Source: Pseudomonadota bacterium
GTDB lineage: Bacteria; Pseudomonadota; Gammaproteobacteria; Burkholderiales; Nitrosomonadaceae
Reading direction: 5' to 3'
DNA length: 64,000 nucleotides
Assembly: GCA_018240285.1 (NCBI GenBank)
Contig: JAFEGA010000013.1
Span: 46,034-110,033, forward strand
The notes beneath the pieces are model-generated. The model searched no databases and was not told where the DNA came from. It saw only the letters and a program-made list of their open reading frames with translations. The translations under genes were made by a program, and so were the position numbers. Positions 57,110 through 64,000 of the stretch are shown one piece after another (within the stretch, counting starts at the first letter, position 1; each line of letters begins with the position of its first letter).

Positions 57110-57432
57110 CAATAGGAATCCAACACAGAGGTGGAGTAAAGAGCTGACTCAATCAACATTAGGAATTGTTTGTCCGTCCCCATCTCTTTCGTTTGACAGC
57201 GCGGTAGTTTGGGCTGCCGAAGAAAGCCCAACATCAAACCTGCGGTGTTGAGAATAGGCCAAATACTCGTTACCTATAAACTGCGTCTTTTTGCTTCCTC
57301 GAAAATGTTTTTCATTCGTTTATCAGCCGCTGCCAGTAGCGCGGAACGCATCGACCAGGAGAGCATCCATAATAACTGCCATTACTTAATTTTAACTGTA
57401 CAAGTGGAAATATAAGGAATTACAAAGAAACT
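57110..57432. repeat. Intergenic region with TTGGGCT/AGCCCAA hairpin
   Basis: A 323-base gap. Near 57208-57232 TTGGGCT and AGCCCAA form a 7-bp stem around GCCGAAGAA-like loop bases, similar in style to the GTTGGGG/CCCCAAC hairpin near 5920. No gene supported. The last 20 bases contain AAGGAATTAC before the transporter start. Confidence 0.4.
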
Positions 57433-58803
57433 ATGATCCGGTCTTGGTCGCTTATTCTCGGTCCCTGTTTCGCCATAGCTCTGGCCATCAGCATGAACGC
57501 CTCCGGCTGGGACACCAAAGCCTGCTGGGCCGGGGCCATCGTCACTTTGTGCGTTGTCTGGTGGATTTTCGAGCCGATTCCGATTCCGGTGACGTCGATC
57601 ATTCCGTTGGCGGTGTTTCCGCTGGCGGGGGTGTTGACCAAGGAAGACATCGCGCGAGCGTATGGCGACGATATGGTGTTGCTGATGCTCGGCGGTTTTA
57701 TGATCTCGGCGGCGCTGGCGCATTCGGGCGCGCATCACCGGCTGGCGCTTGGGTTGATCCGCATCGTCGGCGGGCATAGCAGCCGGCGCATCGTGTTCGG
57801 TTTTTTGTGCACCTGCGCGTTTATCAGTATGTGGATTTCCAATACTGCCACGACATTAATGATGATACCGCTGGCATTGGCGGTGATCGATCAGAGCAAC
57901 GATAAAAAGCTTGCTATCCCGTTGCTGCTGTCAATCGCTTACGGCAGCAGTATCGGCGGATTGGGGTCGCCGATCGGCACGCCGCCGAATCTGGTGTTCA
58001 TGCGCGAGTATGAAAGCTTCACGGGAATCACGGTCAGTTTTACGCAATGGATGAGCTGGGGCGTGCCGGTGGTGCTGTTGATGACGCCGCTGGCCGGTTT
58101 GTGGCTGACCCGGCATTTGCATTTCAAGGGTGATTTAACGATGCCTCCGGCTGGGCCGTGGCGCGCGGAAGAGCGGCGCATGCTGCTGATTTTCGGGCTG
58201 ACCGTGCTGGCGTGGATCACACGCAATGAACCGTTCGGCGGTTGGAGCGTCTGGCTTGGCCTGAAAGGGGCAAGCGATGCGACGGTGGCATTGATCGCCG
58301 TGGTGGCGATGTTTCTGATCCCGAACGGCCGTGGCGGCCAATTGCTGGACTGGGATACTGCCGTCAAGGTGCCGTGGGGTATTTTGATTTTGTTTGCCGG
58401 AGGGATTGCGATTGCGCAGGCATTCATGGAAACCGGATTGTCGCAAGCGGTGGGCGAGCAGTTGTCCGTTCTGTCCGGTCTGCATCCGTTAATCATCATT
58501 GTATTCGTTGCATTATCGGTAACTTTTCTTACTGAAATAACGAGTAATACGGCCATCACCGTTTTGTTGATGCCCATTCTCGGTCCGGCTGCGTTAGCCG
58601 CCAATATCGATCCCATGCTGCTGATGTTGCCGGCCGCGATGGCCGCCAGCTATGGTTTCATGATGCCGGTCGGCACGCCACCCAACGCGATCGTGTTCGG
58701 CACCGGCGCGGTGCCGATCGACAGCATGGTGCGCGAAGGGCTGGTGCTTAACTTCATCGGCGCGGCGGTGATCACGGTGGTGTGTTATTGGCTGGTCGGT
58801 TAA
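57433..58803 (+). CDS. DASS/SLC13 family anion symporter
   Basis: A 456-residue inner-membrane transporter of the divalent anion:sodium symporter family, with about eleven to twelve helices. Family features: IFEPIPIPVTSIIPLAVFPL (about 45-64), two SNT-type re-entrant motifs, WISNTATTLMMIPLAL (about 138-153) and EITSNTAITVLLMPIL (about 363-378), and the two pore signatures GSPIGTPPNLVF (about 178-189) and PVGTPPNAIVFG (about 411-422). Substrate may be dicarboxylate, sulfate or another oxyanion; sequence alone does not decide. Followed directly by the ampD 3' relic. Confidence 0.9.
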   Translation: MIRSWSLILGPCFAIALAISMNASGWDTKACWAGAIVTLCVVWWIFEPIPIPVTSIIPLAVFPLAGVLTKEDIARAYGDDMVLLMLGGFMISAALAHSGAHHRLALGLIRIVGGHSSRRIVFGFLCTCAFISMWISNTATTLMMIPLALAVIDQSNDKKLAIPLLLSIAYGSSIGGLGSPIGTPPNLVFMREYESFTGITVSFTQWMSWGVPVVLLMTPLAGLWLTRHLHFKGDLTMPPAGPWRAEERRMLLIFGLTVLAWITRNEPFGGWSVWLGLKGASDATVALIAVVAMFLIPNGRGGQLLDWDTAVKVPWGILILFAGGIAIAQAFMETGLSQAVGEQLSVLSGLHPLIIIVFVALSVTFLTEITSNTAITVLLMPILGPAALAANIDPMLLMLPAAMAASYGFMMPVGTPPNAIVFGTGAVPIDSMVREGLVLNFIGAAVITVVCYWLVG

Positions 58804-58930
58804 TTAAACCGCTGCTCAAACTGCTGTCATATCTTTTCCAATCAAACCAAGGCCCCGGGCCGGTTTTGCGCCCAGAGGCAATATCCGAATGCCCGGCGAT
58901 ACCCTGAATCGGGTAGTTCGGTAGGATGTG
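58804..58930 (-). pseudogene. ampD 3'-end remnant
   Basis: The minus strand reads NYPIQGIAGHSDIASGRKTG, PGPWFDWKR, closely like the C-terminus of the intact AmpD at 60520-61095 (YPIQDIAGHSDIAPGRKTD, PGPWFEWRR). The DNA of 58837-58917 matches 60585-60665 with about ten differences in 81 bases, nearly all transitions. The N-terminal part of the gene is missing. Both copies point the same way, so they form a direct repeat around the toxin-antitoxin genes. Confidence 0.85.
58837..58917 (-). repeat. Direct repeat, left copy (ampD 3' end)
   Basis: 81-base copy of part of the ampD 3' end; right copy is 60585-60665 inside ampD. The pair brackets 1.67 kb holding the HigA-like remnant and the RES-Xre pair, as the attachment repeats of a small island would. 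Confidence 0.75.
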
Positions 58931-59017
58931 CCGACTACAAGGAGGCGTGTCCTGATATAGCATGCTTGCAACGACTGAAATATCAAACCGGATCTCGGTA
59001 AGCCAGCACCTCCGGAT

Positions 59018-59376
59018 TCAAGCTGATTGTTTTATCAAAGACTCCGCTGGAATACCGGGTTCTTGGTGCAATTTTTGGATCATTCTTAGCGTTAGTGCGC
59101 GTTTCCGGTTCAAAACTTCATAGATGCGATTGTTTTTTCCAATCATCGATTCGAGGTCTTTGACCGTTAAACCTTTCTGTTTCATTTCAAATTTGATGGC
59201 TTCTGCCGGATCGGGCAGATCAAGCGGAAAATGTTTACGCTCATAGGCTTCGATCAGTGTTACCAGAATATCCAGTTTTCACCTTCCGGCGTGTTGGATT
59301 CGGCCGTCATCAGTGATTCCATTTCTTTCAGTGCTGCGCGGTAGTCAGCATCGATCTTGATGGGTTTGATGTTCAT
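59018..59376 (-). pseudogene. HigA-family antitoxin gene with frameshift
   Basis: From the ATG at 59376 the minus strand reads MNIKPIKIDADYRAALKEME, SLMTAESNTPEGEN, then needs a +1 shift near 59282 to continue LDILVTLIEAYERKHFPLDL, PDPAEAIKFEMKQKGLTVKD, LESMIGKNNRIYEVLNRKRA and LTLRMIQKLHQEPGIPAESL. This is the COG5499 HigA-type antitoxin with a C-terminal helix-turn-helix (about 70-110). One base is missing from an A-run (AAAA instead of AAAAA, GGTGAAAACTGG). No HigB-like toxin partner was recognised, so it is probably a decaying single antitoxin. Confidence 0.75.
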
Positions 59377-59440
59377 GCCGGTTGTTCCTGGTGCTAAACT
59401 GCTTGTGCATCGATCCGGTCATTGAACTCTTTGTGCAAAG

Positions 59441-59902
59441 TTAAGATGATCGCAATCTCGGATCGAAAACAAAGTTTCGAATGATTTCCAAGGTAACTGC
59501 GTGCATCATCACGTGATTTGGATTGATTACGATGTTTCTGGCTTCCGGGATGATTGCGGAAGGAACGATCAAGCCCAGGAATTCGCCTTTGTGCAAGAAA
59601 GCATCGCCATAAGTGGCGGCAGCGGGTGAGCTTGGGAGTGTGTTCCAGCCCGGGGGTAAAGCATCCGGATGCGGTATGTCGTAGAAATTGTTGTCATCCG
59701 GCAGTTGAATTCGAACCACTACGAGATCGGGTGGCAATATCGAGCCAGTATGCACCAGCTTTTCCATGGCAGCGATTTCAACGGTAAGGTCGGCGTAGAT
59801 TGCCGGATTGCTGGCACTGTTCCAGCGCTGTCCTTTGATACTGGCGCCGAGACCGGTTCGATCGAGCGCGCGGCTTTTCTTGGCGATTCGCCATGCAAAC
59901 AT
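59441..59902 (-). CDS. RES-domain toxin of RES-Xre system
   Basis: A 153-residue RES-family toxin; relatives degrade NAD+ in the cell. It starts MFAWRIAKKSRALDRTGLGA, has the RES pattern GQRWNSASNPAIYADLTVEI with the conserved Arg and Tyr, MEKLVHTG, PPDLVVVRIQLPD and the late Ser in SSPAAATYGD, matching the family. The start ATG overlaps the antitoxin stop by one base (TGATG), so the pair is translationally coupled, antitoxin first. Confidence 0.88.
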   Translation of the reverse strand: MFAWRIAKKSRALDRTGLGASIKGQRWNSASNPAIYADLTVEIAAMEKLVHTGSILPPDLVVVRIQLPDDNNFYDIPHPDALPPGWNTLPSSPAAATYGDAFLHKGEFLGLIVPSAIIPEARNIVINPNHVMMHAVTLEIIRNFVFDPRLRSS

Positions 59903-60360
59903 CAGGCAACGCTGCCATCAGCGATAGCGGCCAGAATTTTTCTGACTTCATCGGCGCCTGTGTCGGTATCGAGCAATGAAAGCGGGGATTCACCTAAAAC
60001 CAGATTCGGTTCAAGCATCCATTGTTTGGCCAATTCTGGTGAAGTAAATACTTCCTCTGCTTCAGTTTCAATCAACGCAATCCGCGCTAATCGCTCGGAC
60101 TCGATGGGGCCGAGCTTTTCTTGCGAATTGAGCTTGCGGGTGATGGTTGCATTGGAGATGCCTAATAGCTTGGCAAGCTTCTTTTGCGACAGTCCGTAAT
60201 ACTGTCCGGCATCGACCAGCAATGAAACTTTCACACCATTCCGAATCATTTCAATTCTTTTTGCGGGTGACATCTTCCGGACGACGTTGCCCCATTTAGA
60301 GAAAGAATATTGCTGAGGTGATTTGTCATGTAGTTTATCTTTATTGATTAACAGCTTCAC
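59902..60360 (-). CDS. Xre/MbcA/ParS-type antitoxin of RES-Xre system
   Basis: A 152-residue antitoxin. Its N-terminal half has the helix-turn-helix (YGLSQKKLAKLLGISNATIT, about 63-82), and its C-terminal part is the DUF2384 toxin-binding domain: ALIETEAEEVFTSPELAKQW, MLEPNLVLGESPLSLLDTDTGADEVRKIL (about 97-145). It neutralises the RES toxin encoded next. A palindrome ATTGAATGTTCAAT (60419-60432) lies upstream and may be its own operator. Confidence 0.92.
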   Translation of the reverse strand: MKLLINKDKLHDKSPQQYSFSKWGNVVRKMSPAKRIEMIRNGVKVSLLVDAGQYYGLSQKKLAKLLGISNATITRKLNSQEKLGPIESERLARIALIETEAEEVFTSPELAKQWMLEPNLVLGESPLSLLDTDTGADEVRKILAAIADGSVA

Positions 60361-60414
60361 GATAATGATTCTTCAATTGATTGGATAAAAGTATTCGAAT
60401 GAGTATAACAACTA

Positions 60415-60436
60415 TCGAATTGAATGTTCAATCGAG
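60415..60436 (-). promoter_or_regulatory. Palindromic operator candidate of the RES-Xre operon
   Basis: ATTGAA-TG-TTCAAT (60419-60432) is a perfect 6-bp inverted repeat 59 bases upstream of the antitoxin start, extended by flanking TCGA/CGA. A half-site-like TTCAATTGA lies at about 60372-60380. Xre antitoxins often bind such sites to repress their own operon; binding here is inferred. Confidence 0.5.
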
Positions 60437-60519
60437 AAGATGAATGGAAGCGGAGTGCAAGAGAAGTCATGGTTAAGATAAGTTCTTAAGAAAACTGGTA
60501 ATGTATTATGCAGGCGGCT

Positions 60520-61095
60520 TTAGGCCGGTTCATTATCATTTGGCCGAATGACCAGATGGCTATTCAAGCAACGGCTTAACCTTCTCCACTCAAACCAAGG
60601 CCCCGGGTCGGTTTTGCGTCCGGGGGCGATGTCCGAGTGTCCGGCGATATCCTGAATCGGGTAGTGCTCGCACAAACACCGGGTCAAAGCGATCAAAATT
60701 TCATATTGCGCATCGGTAAACGGCGTGGTGTCGCTGCCTTCCAGTTCAATACCAATCGAGAAATCGTTGCAGCGTTCGCGGCCTTGCCAGTTCGAGACAC
60801 CGGCATGCCAGGCGCGCTGGTTGCAGGGTACGAACTGAATCAGGGTGCCGTCGCGCCGGATGAAAAAATGCACGGATACCTTCAAACCTTGTAACGATTG
60901 ATAATAGGGATGTGCTAGCGGATCGATTCGGTTGGTGAACAATTCGATCACGCCATCGCCGCCGAATTCGTTGGGTGGCAGGCTGATGTTGTGGATCACC
61001 AATAAGTTGATATCCGTGTTTGGCGGACGCTCGTCGTAATTGGGCGAGGCGATGTATTTTGCAGTATCGAGCAAGCCGGTGGCGTCCAGGCGCAT
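60520..61095 (-). CDS. ampD: 1,6-anhydro-N-acetylmuramyl-L-alanine amidase AmpD
   Basis: Cytosolic zinc amidase that removes the stem peptide from recycled anhydro-muropeptides and keeps beta-lactamase inducers low. 191 residues: NLLVIHNISLPPNEFGG (about 29-45, first zinc His), VHFFIRRDGTLIQFVPCNQRAWHAG (about 74-98), FSIGIELEGSD (catalytic Glu, about 111-121), and IAGHSDIAPGRKTDPGPWFEW (second His and Asp, about 150-170). Its 3' end is duplicated at 58837-58917. Confidence 0.95.
   Translation of the reverse strand: MRLDATGLLDTAKYIASPNYDERPPNTDINLLVIHNISLPPNEFGGDGVIELFTNRIDPLAHPYYQSLQGLKVSVHFFIRRDGTLIQFVPCNQRAWHAGVSNWQGRERCNDFSIGIELEGSDTTPFTDAQYEILIALTRCLCEHYPIQDIAGHSDIAPGRKTDPGPWFEWRRLSRCLNSHLVIRPNDNEPA
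60585..60665 (-). repeat. Direct repeat, right copy (within ampD)
   Basis: The intact-gene copy of the 81-base repeat; see 58837-58917. It codes the zinc-binding end of AmpD. Confidence 0.75.
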
Positions 61096-61165
61096 GTTAA
61101 AATCGAGAAAATTAAATAATCACGCATGGTAACTGACTGCGGTAAAACTTGGAAACCGGGAAAAC

Positions 61166-61792
61166 ATGAAAGCAGGCAAATTCATCACGCTCGAAGGCAT
61201 CGACGGCGCCGGCAAATCGACGCAACTGGCGTGGATCGTCGAATTGTTGCAGCAAGCCGGACTGCAGCCGGTGGTGACGCGCGAACCGGGTGGAACAGCA
61301 TTAGGCGAGCGCTTGCGGGCATTACTGCTGGACAAATCGATGGCCATGCATGCGGAAACCGAGGCGCTGTTGATGTTCGCCGCGCGGCGTGAGCATCTCG
61401 ATAAAGTGATCCTACCTGCGCTGGCGCAAGGGCAATGGGTGATCTCCGATCGTTTCACCGACGCCAGTTTTGCGTATCAAGGCGGCGGGCGGGGACTGGA
61501 TTACGCCAAACTTGGCATTCTGGAGCAATGGGTGCAGGGCGAGTTGCAACCGGACTTAACGTTGTATTTCGATGTCCCGGTGGAAATCGGCCAGCAGCGC
61601 GTCAGTCAAATCAAAGATGCGGATCGTTTCGAGCAAGAGCAAGCAGGTTTCTTTCAACGCGTGCGGAACGCTTACCTCGATCGGGCGCGGCAATTTCCCG
61701 ATCGCATCCAAATCATCGACAGTAGCCGTTCGCTGGCGGAAGTCAAAGCGGCTGTCGAGCAAACCGTTCAGCGGTTGTTACACGATGCGTGA
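61166..61792 (+). CDS. tmk: Thymidylate kinase
   Basis: Phosphorylates dTMP to dTDP. 208 residues: P-loop [18 protein letters not shown] (about 7-24), DR(Y/F) motif [19 protein letters not shown] (about 91-109), and [11 protein letters not shown] (about 133-143) before the lid [25 protein letters not shown] precedes the ATG. Overlaps holB by eight bases, a common tmk-holB pair. Confidence 0.97.
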   Translation: MKAGKFITLEGIDGAGKSTQLAWIVELLQQAGLQPVVTREPGGTALGERLRALLLDKSMAMHAETEALLMFAARREHLDKVILPALAQGQWVISDRFTDASFAYQGGGRGLDYAKLGILEQWVQGELQPDLTLYFDVPVEIGQQRVSQIKDADRFEQEQAGFFQRVRNAYLDRARQFPDRIQIIDSSRSLAEVKAAVEQTVQRLLHDA

Positions 61793-62822
61793 AATTTATC
61801 CCTGGCAGCAGGCATTCTGGCAGAAGTTGCTGCACAGCCGCCGGTTCTGGGGGCATGCGTTGCTGCTCAAGGGAAAACAAGGCGCCGGCAAATACGATTT
61901 TGCCCGGCGATTGGCGCAATCGTTGCTGTGCACCGAACCGGCAGCCGGTCTGCAGGCATGCGGCCGGTGCGCGAGTTGCGGCTGGTTTGAGCAGAGCGGG
62001 CATCCTAATTTTTATCAGATCGTGCCGGAAGCGTTTTCCGCCGTAACCGGTGAGAGTGCCGAGAAAGAGGAAAGCGATGATAAATCCGGCACGGCAACTA
62101 AGAAAAGCGCCAGTCAGCAAATCGGTATCGAGCAGATCCGTAAACTGAACGATTTCGTTTATCTGACCGGGCACCAAAGCGGCTTCAAGATCGTTCTGAT
62201 TTATCCGGCGGAAGCGATGAATACCGCCGCTGCCAATGCATTGCTGAAAAAACTCGAAGAACCGCCGCCGGATGTGCTGTTCATTCTGGTGACACACCAG
62301 GCGCAGCATTTGCTGCCAACCATCCGCAGCCGCTGCCAGCAACTGGCGATGCCGCTGCCGGATGTGGCCGCATCGGTGGCCTGGTTGCGCCAGCAGGGCG
62401 TTAACGATCCCGATGAGTGCCTCGCCGCCGCCGGTTATGCACCGCTATCCGCACTGCAGCTTGCGAAAGGCGGCGACGCACAATCGCTCGAACAGTTTAT
62501 CCGTCAGGTTGCCGATCCCAAGCGGCTCGACCCGTTGCAATTGGCTGAAGCGCTGCAGCAAAGCAGCTTGCCGGTGGTCGTCAATTGGCTGCAGAAGTGG
62601 TGCTATGACTTGATCAGTTACCGCACTACCGGCAAAGTGCGCTATTTTTTGAAACAACTGCCCGCAATCCAAACATTAAGCAATCAACTGAACCCGCTCG
62701 CATGCGGGGCATTTGCCCGGGAGCTGAACAATAAGCAGAAACTGGCGCATCATCCATTGAATCCGCGCCTGTTTCTGGAAGATTTATTCATCGCCTACGC
62801 GGCGATGACGCAGCAGCGATAA
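61785..62822 (+). CDS. holB: DNA polymerase III subunit delta'
   Basis: Clamp-loader subunit. 345 residues: P-loop-like [19 protein letters not shown] (about 27-45, Lys-Tyr instead of Lys-Thr/Ser), zinc cluster [17 protein letters not shown] (about 49-65), an insert rich in Glu, Asp, Lys and Ser (about 84-108), [34 protein letters not shown] sensor block (about 139-168) and the SRC motif (about 179-181, TIRSRCQ). The start ATG at 61785 lies inside the end of tmk; upstream frame is a shadow of tmk. Confidence 0.95.
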   Translation: MREIYPWQQAFWQKLLHSRRFWGHALLLKGKQGAGKYDFARRLAQSLLCTEPAAGLQACGRCASCGWFEQSGHPNFYQIVPEAFSAVTGESAEKEESDDKSGTATKKSASQQIGIEQIRKLNDFVYLTGHQSGFKIVLIYPAEAMNTAAANALLKKLEEPPPDVLFILVTHQAQHLLPTIRSRCQQLAMPLPDVAASVAWLRQQGVNDPDECLAAAGYAPLSALQLAKGGDAQSLEQFIRQVADPKRLDPLQLAEALQQSSLPVVVNWLQKWCYDLISYRTTGKVRYFLKQLPAIQTLSNQLNPLACGAFARELNNKQKLAHHPLNPRLFLEDLFIAYAAMTQQR

Positions 62823-63344
62823 TCACTTGCGCTCGAAGGTATCGTCCGCTTTCAGGATTTTCAACGCCGCGCTGGCGCAAATCTCGTCAAACTCGATGCC
62901 TGGCGCACCGCCTATGCCGATACCGCCGACCACTTCACCACCGATCTTGATCGGAAAACCGCCACCTAGCAGCAAAATGTTTTCATTCAAGCGCGTCAGG
63001 CTTTGCAATTCCGGTTTTTGCGCGACCAGCACGGCGTATTTATGCGTCGAATCGCGCAAGCTATTCGCGGTATAGGCTTTGCGGCGACTGCTATCGAGCG
63101 TGTGCGGCCCGGCGCCATCGGCTTTCAATTGCACCTTGAGCAATCCGGATTGGTCGACAATCGCCACACTGACTTTGAAACCGTCGTCGTGACATTTTTT
63201 GATTGCCGCCATCGCCGCCTGGGTTGATAATTCCAGCGGCAGCACTTTTTGCGTGGGGAAATCCTGTGCGGAAACGTGACCGGACAATGCCCATAGCGAT
63301 AGCGCCGCAACCGCGGCGGCAACAGATTTGCGAGTGTTGTTCAT
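62823..63344 (-). CDS. GlcG/HbpS family haem-binding-like protein, exported
   Basis: A 173-residue protein with signal peptide about 1-26 (ending HVSA), start at 63344 with AAGGAG seven bases before. It is GlcG/HbpS-like: LELSTQAAMAAIKKCHDDGF (about 36-55), VAIVDQSGLLKVQLKADGAG (about 59-78) and LLLGGGFPIKIGGEVVGGIGIGG (about 125-147). HbpS relatives bind haem or aldehydes, but the role of this periplasmic one is not known. Its stop abuts the holB stop directly. Confidence 0.85.
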   Translation of the reverse strand: MNNTRKSVAAAVAALSLWALSGHVSAQDFPTQKVLPLELSTQAAMAAIKKCHDDGFKVSVAIVDQSGLLKVQLKADGAGPHTLDSSRRKAYTANSLRDSTHKYAVLVAQKPELQSLTRLNENILLLGGGFPIKIGGEVVGGIGIGGAPGIEFDEICASAALKILKADDTFERK

Positions 63345-63424
63345 AGTGAGCTCCTTTGGGTTCATTGAATCGAAATAGCATCTACACCGCGAGATTATCA
63401 CTACTTTCAAGGAAAGGTGGCAAC

Positions 63425-64000
63425 ATGATTACGAAAACAATCGATTATTACGACGGTAACACGCAACTCGAAGGCTATCTCGCCTACCACGATACTGGCA
63501 CACCCAAACCGGCGGTGCTGGTGTCGCACGACTGGAGCGGGCGGCGCGAGCTGGCGTGCAAGGGTGCGGAACGAATCGCCGATATGGGCTACGTCGGCTT
63601 TGCCTTGGATATGTACGGCAAAGGCATATTCGGCGCCGACGGTGACGCGGATAGAAATGGTGCTTTGATGGCGCCGTTCGCGCAAGACCGCGCGTTGCTG
63701 CGCCGTCGCATCAACGCTGCTTTGCACGCCGTGCGGCAATTGCCGCAAGTCGACGCAAACCGGGTCGCGGCGATGGGTTATTGCTTCGGTGGCCTATGCG
63801 TGCTGGAACTGGCGCGCTCCGGCGCGGATGTCAAAGGTGTGGTCAGCATCCACGGCATCTTCGCGCCCGGTAATGTGCCCAACGAAACCATTACTGCAAA
63901 AGTGCTGTGCCTGCACGGCCACGACGACCCGATGGTGCCGCCCGAGCAAGTACTCGCATTCGAAACCGAAATGACTCGCGCCAACGTGGATTGGCAAATT
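63425..64000 (+). CDS. Dienelactone hydrolase family protein (3' end cut by window)
   Basis: Alpha/beta hydrolase fold; 192 residues are visible and the frame is open to the window end. Nucleophile elbow AAMGYCFGGLC (about 117-127) carries Cys instead of Ser, as in dienelactone hydrolases. LHGHDDPMVPPEQV (about 164-177) holds the catalytic Asp region; the His lies beyond the edge. Start at 63425 (MITKTIDYYDGNTQL) with AAGGAAAGG upstream. Divergent from the GlcG-like gene. Substrate unknown. Confidence 0.9.
   Translation, partial: MITKTIDYYDGNTQLEGYLAYHDTGTPKPAVLVSHDWSGRRELACKGAERIADMGYVGFALDMYGKGIFGADGDADRNGALMAPFAQDRALLRRRINAALHAVRQLPQVDANRVAAMGYCFGGLCVLELARSGADVKGVVSIHGIFAPGNVPNETITAKVLCLHGHDDPMVPPEQVLAFETEMTRANVDWQI

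Noticed and set aside
59379..59440. Minus-strand EIAIILTLHKEFNDRIDAQA tail as remnant of a HigB/RelE toxin
   Set aside because: Only about 20 residues, overlaps the RES gene's stop, and matches no toxin clearly.
61572..61784. Long frame of holB reaching back into tmk
   Set aside because: The part before 61785 re-reads tmk in another frame; holB homology starts at MREIYPW.

Overview
The window looks like a stretch of chromosome from a betaproteobacterial ammonia oxidiser of the Nitrosomonas type. This is an inference from gene content and style: paired DUF4124 proteins, a PEP-CTERM protein, a hopanoid-type hpnA next to squalene synthase, a large di-haem peroxidase, a periplasmic alpha-carbonic anhydrase and IS5/IS481 relics. 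No marker gene for ammonia oxidation lies inside the window, so genus is not proven. Most genes are ordinary housekeeping genes of moderate GC; several accessory islands are visibly AT-richer.

Layout. 1-5.7 kb: xthA (cut by the left edge), two DUF4124 proteins, glnA, recQ and a small lipoprotein. 5.7-7.3 kb: an AT-rich isolated protein-kinase gene whose last residues copy the C-terminal tip of single-strand DNA-binding protein (SSB). 7.3-10.6 kb: ovoB-ovoA, a complete ovothiol pathway with a 4-base stop/start overlap. 10.9-13.3 kb: a large repeat/propeller protein. 13.4-20 kb: beta-CASP RNase, bioA, a DUF3422 protein and a large di-haem peroxidase. 20-21.4 kb: a PEP-CTERM protein with a GEMM-like (cyclic-dinucleotide) riboswitch in its leader. 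21.4-26.8 kb: purB and grpE-dnaK-dnaJ behind a clear sigma-32 type promoter. 26.9-36.3 kb: quinone reductase, YdcH, priA, a lipoprotein, a Rieske oxygenase with a DMT transporter, small membrane proteins and a GNAT enzyme.

36.5-43.5 kb is accessory: a small secreted protein with alpha-carbonic anhydrase, an IS graveyard (IS5-type fragment inside an IS481-type fragment) that now supplies the stop codon of an amino-acid permease, an orphan serralysin-type protease, and a fused cytochrome-porin that carries the FARQTG...CxxCH signature of the Cyc2 iron-oxidase family. 43.7-52.9 kb is a long minus-strand run: lptM-lysA-squalene synthase-hpnA, an MCE/Mla-type lipid transporter, and tsaE-amiC. 52.9-56.2 kb on the plus strand is queG-purT-mutarotase.

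56.3-61.1 kb holds a small membrane protein with a 53-codon tandem duplication, a DASS transporter, and a RES-Xre toxin-antitoxin pair plus a frameshifted HigA-like antitoxin lying between the real ampD and an 81-bp duplicate of the ampD 3' end, which suggests an old insertion at ampD. The right end has tmk-holB, a GlcG/HbpS-like protein and a dienelactone hydrolase cut by the edge. No rRNA, tRNA or CRISPR array was seen.

The most interesting items are the kinase with an SSB-like tip (known SSB-tip binders RecQ and PriA are encoded nearby), the Cyc2-like cytochrome-porin, the GEMM-like leader of the PEP-CTERM gene, the double-propeller protein and the ampD-flanked toxin-antitoxin island.
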